From Tritrichomonas foetus (taxonomy: Eukaryota > Parabasalia > Tritrichomonadida > Tritrichomonadidae), in assembly GCA_001839685.1 (NCBI GenBank), contig MLAK01000978.1:6984-41807 (forward strand): a DNA stretch of 34,824 nt, given 5' to 3'. The notes below the pieces were generated by a model. That model searched no databases. It saw only the letters and a program-made list of their open reading frames with translations, and was not told the DNA's origin. Both the position numbers and the translations under genes were made by a program. Of this stretch, positions 28,511 through 34,824 are shown one piece after another (position 1 is the first letter of the stretch; every line of letters begins with the position of its first letter).

Positions 28511-29779
28511 TTAGTTACCTTTGAATCCAGCAATGGCGTCCAGAACAGATTCGTACGTTGCAATTGCCGAAGCAACAATTCCGAATGTAGACATGAGCAT
28601 GCAAAGAATGTTCGTCCAATGGAACCATCTCTTCTTCGACAAAACAATGGAAAAGATTGGTGGAAAAACGAAGTTTGACAAACCTCCACCAAGCGACCCA
28701 CCAATCGACATTGCAAATCGAACGTTTGGAAGAAACATCGCAACAAGTACAGGAAATAGGTTTTCCAGGAAAAGCGCAATCGATCGTTTTCCCCAAGGTA
28801 ATTCCGCTGGATCATCAATCTTAAAAACAGCGCGACTCACTGTAGTTAAAACAGTCAGTCCTAAAACTGGATAAGAAGCAGACAAAACGATAAAATATGC
28901 TGCTTTCACAATAATAAACAAAGTGTCATGCTTATCAAAAGACAAGAGAATAATTTGTTCAACCTCTTGGCCAAAAATAAGGTATCCAATTGCTCCTGGG
29001 ATCATTACAATGACATATGAAAAGAAAAATGCTGTTCCTGCAATTCGGTAACGAGACGTGAGATCAGGTTTCGAATGAATAATGATTGGAATGATAACAA
29101 CAGCAAGAGCAAATGAAAGTGAGTAAATTGCTAAAGCATTGAATATTCCAAAATTCAATTGATAGGTTTCAACAGTAGGTGAGAAGCCATCACGGGGAAG
29201 TCTGATAATGCCTTCAACAATCATAACAATGGTGAAAAAGGCAAGTGATTCAATTGCTGACGTAGATATATAACTCAATATTTTCATCTTCTTTGGAACC
29301 GACATTGCGACAGGAATGCAAACCGAGAATAAAAATGCAACTAGCGCTCTATCCCAAAATCCAGTTATTTTCAAGCCAGCGGCATCCAGCCATGAGATAA
29401 GAAAATCTGTGCCCATAATCAAATAAGCGATCATACAACTGTAACAGAAAATCATTGATGAAATACTTAAAATAACTGAACCAACTCTGCCTGTTGTAAG
29501 TTTCGATAACGCGTCTAAAGATTCGACATGAGTTTCCATTTGGAGTCTGACGACAATGGCAGCAGAAACATACGATAGTCCTGCTACAACTGTCATAATG
29601 AAAATTGAGGGAATAAGGCCACAAAAGGTGAATGAATTCGAAATTGATAAAACACCGGCGCCGAGAATTGAATTGAGTAAATTCATAACTGTACCGAAAG
29701 AGCTTACATAATTGTGATCGCGGATTTCATATGGATCTGTTGTCAGAGGAGTTGAGTCGATAGTATTGATTGAATCCAT
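28511..29779 (-). CDS. SLC38-type amino-acid transporter (AAAP family)
   Basis: A 422-residue protein with an ATG start. It has about eleven hydrophobic helices. The first contains NLLNSILGAGVLSISNSF, the signature of the AAAP/SLC38 superfamily unwound helix that binds amino acid and sodium or proton. FGIFNALAIYSLSFALAVVIIP and GYLIFG follow in the expected order. The N-terminal 30 residues are polar and cytosolic. It transports neutral amino acids across the plasma or lysosomal membrane, coupled to an ion gradient; substrate and location cannot be read from sequence. It is divergent from the coiled-coil gene at 30116 with a 336-bp shared promoter region. Confidence 0.9.
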   Translation of the reverse strand: MDSINTIDSTPLTTDPYEIRDHNYVSSFGTVMNLLNSILGAGVLSISNSFTFCGLIPSIFIMTVVAGLSYVSAAIVVRLQMETHVESLDALSKLTTGRVGSVILSISSMIFCYSCMIAYLIMGTDFLISWLDAAGLKITGFWDRALVAFLFSVCIPVAMSVPKKMKILSYISTSAIESLAFFTIVMIVEGIIRLPRDGFSPTVETYQLNFGIFNALAIYSLSFALAVVIIPIIIHSKPDLTSRYRIAGTAFFFSYVIVMIPGAIGYLIFGQEVEQIILLSFDKHDTLFIIVKAAYFIVLSASYPVLGLTVLTTVSRAVFKIDDPAELPWGKRSIALFLENLFPVLVAMFLPNVRFAMSIGGSLGGGLSNFVFPPIFSIVLSKKRWFHWTNILCMLMSTFGIVASAIATYESVLDAIAGFKGN

Positions 29780-30115
29780 AGTGATGATTTGGCCAAATAA
29801 CTTATGAAAGTTTTCAAAACAATCAAAGGAAAACGATTAGAATATATTGAATTTTTGTTCTCCAAGATTTGTATCATATTCGGATTTATAATTCACTATT
29901 GAGAATATAACAGAGTTTCTTTGCCCTCTACACTGTCTTCAAAAAAAAGTAATTTGTCTTAACCTTAAATTGACTGTCTTCAGGACAAAACCTCACGTAC
30001 AGATTTGAAAAAACAATTTTTTTATTGGAAATGATGATTAAGAGTTTTCATTATTTTTTGTAAATGAATACATTGGCATTCGAACTTATTGAGAGGTTTT
30101 TGATTATATTAAAAA
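29780..30115. other. Divergent promoter region, no gene
   Basis: A 336-bp AT-rich spacer between the transporter (minus) and the coiled-coil protein (plus). The transporter start is preceded by AAATCATCACT on the coding strand. Nothing else recognised. Confidence 0.45.
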
Positions 30116-31138
30116 ATGGAAGAGGAAATTATTAAATCAACAATATCTCGGAATAATGAAATAAATGCCAATTCAATAAATGATAATACTGTTTACACAG
30201 TATCACATCTTCCAACTGAGCTCACAATAAGTGGAATGATTAAAGAAAATCAAAATCTTCTAAATTATATCGAACAAATCAAAAGACAGCATTCGATAGA
30301 CACACAAAAATTAAAAAATCATTATGAAAACAAACTCGAAGAGAAAGAAAAAATCATAGAAAATTTAAAAAATGAAATTCGAAAAATGGAAAGCGAAGGA
30401 ATTATTAAATCTCTTCAAGATCAAATCAAAAAGTTAACATTACAATATGAAAGTTTAGTAGATTCACGAACCTATCAAATGGATCGATTACAAAATGCTT
30501 TAGAACGAGTTAACGCTTTATGCCAAGAAAATGATATATTAAAAAGTAAATTAAGAATCACCGAAAATTTAATGCGAAAAAATTATGAAATGAACCATTC
30601 ACATCAAAATTCATCAATCGATATTTTTGATGTTTCTGAAAATAATGAATATTATAATGACACCAATCTTGAAATAAATCATAATAATACATTAGCTAAT
30701 AATTTGAATAATCAGCATCAAAATTTGAGTCAGAATTTGAACAAAGGCAATTTTTATGTTCAACCAAACGATACAATGAGTAATGCAAGACGTTTAGATC
30801 AAACCAAAAATAATGCTATTCAATATGGAAAACGAAAACCACCAATGAATCATCCAGCTTTGGCAAGTCAAATTGTTTTTAATGACACGAAAAATACATT
30901 TATTGATTTGAATTTGGAAGTTATGAAAACAGAAGAAATTCAAGAAACTTTTCAATGTTTGATTAAAGAAAAAGAAATTCTTGAAAAACGAATAAATACA
31001 GTAATTAATGCGGATAATAATCATGAAAGACATGCTTTGAAGTTACAAAGAGATAATGATGAATACAGATATGACGAAGTAATGCATTTGATTGGAAGCA
31101 TCAAATTTGAACTCAGAAAAAGAAACGAATTTCATTGA
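30116..31138 (+). CDS. Coiled-coil protein of unknown function
   Basis: A 340-residue protein with an ATG start. Residues about 40-160 form a long coiled coil rich in Lys, Glu, Asn and Gln (KNHYENKLEEKEKIIENLK). About 165-255 is Asn/Gln-rich and disordered (NNTLANNLNNQHQNLSQN). A second helical region follows at about 270-340 (EIQETFQCLIKEKEILEKRIN and a final heptad-rich helix). No membrane segment. The two-helix organisation with a short conserved-looking C-terminal helix resembles centrosomal/basal-body or tethering proteins, but I cannot assign a family. Confidence 0.75.
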   Translation: MEEEIIKSTISRNNEINANSINDNTVYTVSHLPTELTISGMIKENQNLLNYIEQIKRQHSIDTQKLKNHYENKLEEKEKIIENLKNEIRKMESEGIIKSLQDQIKKLTLQYESLVDSRTYQMDRLQNALERVNALCQENDILKSKLRITENLMRKNYEMNHSHQNSSIDIFDVSENNEYYNDTNLEINHNNTLANNLNNQHQNLSQNLNKGNFYVQPNDTMSNARRLDQTKNNAIQYGKRKPPMNHPALASQIVFNDTKNTFIDLNLEVMKTEEIQETFQCLIKEKEILEKRINTVINADNNHERHALKLQRDNDEYRYDEVMHLIGSIKFELRKRNEFH

Positions 31139-31785
31139 ACAAGGAAAAAGAATCATTGAGAGAAAGATACATAATTATTTTGTTTGTATTAAAAGTATTT
31201 CGCTAATCTTATTTTGTTTACCTTGCTTTTTCTATAACATAAATCTTTCCATCATGAACACCATTTTTTTAAGCATGAATTCGGAAACTTGTAGATATGC
31301 TTTATATTTCCTCTCCCCCACCCCAGAAGCACCATGAAATAAAGAAATAAATAGATAAAAAGACACGATAATGTTAGAGGCTGTAAAAATAAATCGTAGA
31401 TGAAAGTATATTTTCTTTGAAATTTCCATAATCATTTATCACTTTTGTATTGACTTAACATAATATGGTGGCTTATTGTAATCATGATCATACTTACATT
31501 GATGTAGAAAAGTTTAAGATAAAGCTTAACCCACATATTTCTGTGAAAATCTCAAAAATAATAAACAACCAAATATATCCCTTTTAGATCTCCAAAATAT
31601 TAGAAAAGGAATTCTCAATGAGAATTTCTCATATAAAAATATGTTAAAATCCAAACCTGCTCACATTTTTCCCCATTTATGGAAAATACAGTGATATATT
31701 TGAACATTTTACTTCATCAATCTTTTCACCAAAGAAATGTAACCATATTTTTGTAAATCAGAATCTCCACTTTTCCTATCGTTCG
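31139..31785. other. Intergenic; short palindrome
   Basis: A 647-bp AT-rich spacer. It contains the palindromic AATTCTCAATGAGAATT around 31611-31627. Short frames here are noise-like. No gene seen. Confidence 0.45.
31767..31776 (+). promoter_or_regulatory. Candidate initiator, CCACTTTTCC
   Basis: It lies 10-19 nt before the ATG at 31786, at the same distance as the near-identical site before the Myb gene. It resembles the trichomonad initiator TCA-pyrimidine-(T/A) except at one base. Inference. Confidence 0.3.
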
Positions 31786-32136
31786 ATGGATGAGAATCAA
31801 GAACATAACTTTCCCATTCACCAATGCTCCGATATCATTCAGCCAGATACCCCTTTTTCAATAGAATCAAAAGGACATATTCGTATAGAACAATTATCAA
31901 TTTTGTCAGACGATGAATCTTTAAACGGATCAAGAGTGACAGTAATGGCCCACGTGCTCGCCAACACAAGCGATAGACGGCAGATAGCAATGGATGTAGC
32001 AATCTCTTCTTTCATAATCGGCCGAGATTACGACCAGCCAATGAATCTTGTTATTTCACCAACAGACAAATGCACGCTTACGATAGTCGAGACCCAGGTT
32101 CCGATCCAGATCCTTTATTCCTGTTTCACTGGATGA
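31786..32136 (+). CDS. Small beta-rich protein, possibly nucleoplasmin-like
   Basis: A 116-residue protein with an ATG start and an initiator-like site upstream. The first 27 residues are polar. Residues about 30-115 alternate like a beta-sandwich: HIRIEQLSIL, SRVTVMAHVL, FIIGRD, QPMNLVISPTDKCTLTIV, VPIQILYSCF. The order and the closing strand are reminiscent of the nucleoplasmin-like domain of nuclear histone chaperones and FKBP N-termini. The acidic tracts typical of nucleoplasmins are missing. The family call is tentative; the gene itself is well supported by its clean frame, codon use and GC rise over the flanks. Confidence 0.6.
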   Translation: MDENQEHNFPIHQCSDIIQPDTPFSIESKGHIRIEQLSILSDDESLNGSRVTVMAHVLANTSDRRQIAMDVAISSFIIGRDYDQPMNLVISPTDKCTLTIVETQVPIQILYSCFTG

Positions 32137-32328
32137 ATTCATCGTATTGTATATAATTTTTTATTAAATATATATAAAAACATGATTATAAATAAATAAA
32201 TAAATTGTTCCGAAAACTAATTATTTTTACGTAAATGTTACACTATTTTATCGTTCTCATTTATCTTCAAGTCATTTTCTAAAACGAAAATGTTCATTCC
32301 ATAAAATCGACTTCGAAAACTATTTCTT

Positions 32329-34584
32329 TTAGACCTTGGTTGTTCTGAGAACTAATCCAACATCAATGAAGCGTTTCACTAAGGTTGCTTCTTCGTCTGA
32401 AAAGATAGTTTTTTCCATTTTCGTATTAGACACATAAGTTCTCAGAAAGTTAATAAGACCAAATATTGCTTGATTTTGGGATTGTGATAGAATCAACATC
32501 AAGTCTTTATCTTCAAGATTCTTTACTATCCTCATTGCATTTATAGTGATCTTCAAATTATGTGAAGGAGGAGAACTTTCATTAAGTGCTTTGAATAAAT
32601 CAATACATTTTCTAGAAATGATTTTCTGTGATTTTGGAATTTCTTCTCCAACTAAAACACTATTTGCGTATTTTTTGAGAAGGATAGTCAGATTTGAATT
32701 CGTTGAATGCTCTTGATAATCATACATTTTATCGAGCTGATCAATATACATCATAACTAATGTTTTCCTAATCAAGTGATCATTCTCTTTAGGTAGATGA
32801 AGTGGATCAATGTGAATTTCAATCGCACGATATACCCGTGAAATAGTTTGTTCATCTTTGGCAGCAAAAATATTTTTACTATTGAAATTGAAGTCATAGG
32901 GATATAATTCATACATTGTTGGCAATAATTTCCAACGCATAAATAAATATAAATAATTCAAAAATTGGTTATTGTTCCTTTCTTTTTCACTTTGAATTGA
33001 AAAAAGTGATGTTGAAATATCACTCGAAAAATTCCGTAAATTCTCTAAGTTAGACTTAACCGTGCTTAAAGCTTCAAGGAAATTCAAATTTTGATTTTTA
33101 TCATAATCGCGGTTGATTGAATCAATTCTTTGTTTTTGCATTGTGGTTAAGAAGTTACTACAATATGTGAGTGACATTTTTGATAACTCAGAAGCATTGG
33201 TGAATGGCATTTTTGTGCTATTAATTGTTGACAAGCAATCAATAATCTCATCGAATTGTCTTGTTTGAACTAATTTTACTTTATTACTCTGACTTTTGTC
33301 ATTCCATGATTTCAGCATTAGATATTGATTATCATTAGATGCTGTTGGTTTTGATACACCTTGAAAATTATTCACAATTTCGGTCAAACCTGAATTGTCA
33401 TCAACATAATTCAAGAAAAGTGTGATTGCTCGATGAAATAATGTCAAATCTCTTGGTGTAAATAACGAAAATTCTTCACAATATGAAATTGCTAATGATA
33501 GAGGATCATTTTCAAATTTATCTAATTTTATCGCATTGATTAATTTATTTATAGATATTGTATCTAAAAATTGGCTGTTCATTAGACTAATCATTGAATA
33601 AATCGGTGATGAAATTACATCTTGTGGATAACAACAACGTATAACATTACAAATATCATGCATTAGTGTTGGATCATCTGAAAAAAGTTTGTTTTCTAAA
33701 TAATCACAAAACATTGAATCAAAAATAAACAATTCAACGAAGGGGAAGCCATTTGTTTGGATTTGTGACATTTCAGTAATTAAAAAACGTGCTGCCGTCG
33801 GCATAAGTGGTGCATTCTCACACATGCGCCTGAGAAGCTGGGCTGCAAATATAATACATTGATGCCAATATTCAGTCCGAACTAGGGAATCGCCAACTTT
33901 CTGGTATTTATATTGAACAGCCTTCAATTTTGGCCAAAATTCGCGAATGAGGGGTTGAACACTTGAATCGAAGAAAAACCCTGGGTTTGTTGATAAAAAG
34001 AAAGAAGAGACAAAGTGTGAAAGGAAACGATGTGGTTTCCCAAAATTAGGACCATGAAGTGCTAAGTGAAGTGAAAAGAGGTTGGTGATTAATGAAATGG
34101 CTGAATTTTTATCATCTTTGGTCATGAAAAAATTATATAGTGCTGGAAATGTGGTAAAGCAAAAATAGATTGAATCATCTTCAGAAAACACATCAAATTG
34201 TCCACCAATCAAAGAATGATTAAATGGAGTTAACAAAGAGAAGTAAATCATCTGTGAGAAGATTTCAGGATGATCTTTTAAATGCTGGATTAAATATGTG
34301 ATTTTATTTTTATGATTCGGGTTTTCAAAAAGTTTGATGGTATTAGAAACAGACATGTGCTCGATTCCCTTGAGTGGAAACAAAAGTTGCTCGATTGAGA
34401 AATCAGCAGAAGAATGAGCTATGTAGTGAATTCTAGAAAGCAAGGCGTTCGAATTATTTAAAATTATATATTCTTTGTTCAGATCGTTCGCCGCTTTTGA
34501 ATTAATTGAGTTAATCGCAACAATCAGACTTCGAACTTTGCTGAATTCTTCCTGGAATTTCAAAAACTCTTCGTGGAAACTCAT
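32329..34584 (-). CDS. Large helical protein, tentatively RasGAP-like
   Basis: A 751-residue protein with an ATG start and no membrane helix. It is predicted almost wholly helical. Residues about 140-220 (TFPALYNFFMTKDD, SLITNLFSLHLALHG, FVSSFFLSTNPGFFF) resemble the first helices of a class of large trichomonad proteins that I associate loosely with RasGAP-like or VPS9-type regulators. No arginine finger or VPS9 motif is clear. C-terminal helices include FLRTYVSNTKMEKTIF. I cannot name a function with confidence; it could be a scaffold or a small-GTPase regulator. Uninterrupted and intronless. Confidence 0.7.
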   Translation of the reverse strand: MSFHEEFLKFQEEFSKVRSLIVAINSINSKAANDLNKEYIILNNSNALLSRIHYIAHSSADFSIEQLLFPLKGIEHMSVSNTIKLFENPNHKNKITYLIQHLKDHPEIFSQMIYFSLLTPFNHSLIGGQFDVFSEDDSIYFCFTTFPALYNFFMTKDDKNSAISLITNLFSLHLALHGPNFGKPHRFLSHFVSSFFLSTNPGFFFDSSVQPLIREFWPKLKAVQYKYQKVGDSLVRTEYWHQCIIFAAQLLRRMCENAPLMPTAARFLITEMSQIQTNGFPFVELFIFDSMFCDYLENKLFSDDPTLMHDICNVIRCCYPQDVISSPIYSMISLMNSQFLDTISINKLINAIKLDKFENDPLSLAISYCEEFSLFTPRDLTLFHRAITLFLNYVDDNSGLTEIVNNFQGVSKPTASNDNQYLMLKSWNDKSQSNKVKLVQTRQFDEIIDCLSTINSTKMPFTNASELSKMSLTYCSNFLTTMQKQRIDSINRDYDKNQNLNFLEALSTVKSNLENLRNFSSDISTSLFSIQSEKERNNNQFLNYLYLFMRWKLLPTMYELYPYDFNFNSKNIFAAKDEQTISRVYRAIEIHIDPLHLPKENDHLIRKTLVMMYIDQLDKMYDYQEHSTNSNLTILLKKYANSVLVGEEIPKSQKIISRKCIDLFKALNESSPPSHNLKITINAMRIVKNLEDKDLMLILSQSQNQAIFGLINFLRTYVSNTKMEKTIFSDEEATLVKRFIDVGLVLRTTKV

Positions 34585-34824
34585 CTTGATAAAGTTATAA
34601 AAATAACTTTTTCTTTGAATAACAGGTCATATCATTTTATTTGATGGTAGTTTTACAATAAATTTTACATCGAAAATGTGTTGTCCTTTGATCGTCGCTT
34701 TCACGTTTAATGAATAAAGGCTATTAAAATAATATTCTAATGAAGTTCTGACTGACGTTCACAAAAAATTGATCTATTGATTGGATCAATTTCATTAACC
34801 AACCTCCTATATGAAAGGTTTACA
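34585..34824. other. Spacer to window end, no gene
   Basis: AT-rich, presumably the promoter region of the minus-strand gene that starts at 34584. Nothing recognised before the window ends. Confidence 0.4.

Noticed and set aside
1..34824. tRNA, rRNA and transposase genes
   Set aside because: I looked for tRNA TPsiC-like motifs (GTTCGA in a stem context), rRNA-like GC-rich blocks and DDE/Maverick-type proteins and found none; GTTCGA hits fall inside protein genes.

Overview
The window is nuclear DNA from a parabasalid protist, most likely a Tritrichomonas/Trichomonas-type organism. The reasons are: AT-rich, compact, mostly intronless genes on both strands with standard stop codons; one spliceosomal intron carrying the trichomonad signature (GTATGT at the 5' end, CTAACATACAG at the 3' end); and a typical trichomonad gene repertoire (R2R3 Myb, CAMK-type kinase, BTB/BACK-F5/8C-like protein, Pmp-like beta-helix surface protein, RasGEF remnant, eukaryotic mRNA cap methyltransferase). 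The species assignment is inference. I see no prokaryotic operon structure, no transposase and no CRISPR array.

Layout, left to right. 1-204: a 16-bp purine-rich tandem repeat. 308-5084: three minus-strand genes (a tail-anchored CS/Sel1-repeat protein, an unrecognised helical protein, and a CAMK-like kinase with a 369-nt intron). 6317-7510: an R2R3 Myb regulator on the plus strand. 7511-9465: gene-poor DNA with decayed coding fragments. 9466-10146: a highly unusual PPGQY / KKDKK low-complexity protein (minus). 10595-10810: a short coding remnant. 10917-13280: an LRR-PP2C phosphatase with an N-myristoylation motif (minus). 13677-15278: a BTB/BACK-like F5/8C protein (minus), divergent from the cap guanine-N7 methyltransferase at 15753-16775. 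16987-17790: a RasGEF pseudogene whose catalytic core has been lost. 18081-18593: a small acidic unknown. 20352-21197: a C2-like/Pro-rich protein. 21958-22230: an orphan NPF-ended ORF with no start codon. 23017-24048: an ENPP-like phosphodiesterase. 25040-26305: a bromodomain-NET (BET-like) protein with a substituted acetyl-lysine-binding position. 26567-28141: a Pmp-like surface protein. 28511-29779: an SLC38-type amino-acid transporter, divergent from a coiled-coil protein (30116-31138). 31786-32136: a small possibly nucleoplasmin-like protein. 32329-34584: a large helical protein.

The genes do not form one pathway. They are independent eukaryotic units serving signalling (kinase, phosphatase), transcription and chromatin (Myb, BET-like), mRNA maturation (cap methylation) and the cell surface (Pmp-like, ENPP-like, transporter). 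I found no convincing new multi-gene system. The items most worth a second look are the long intron with a compact structured segment, the RasGEF relic, the BET-like protein lacking the usual Asn, the polyelectrolyte protein, and the start-less orphan ORFs. Several open frames in the window begin at TTG when extended upstream; for those genes I chose the first in-frame ATG.
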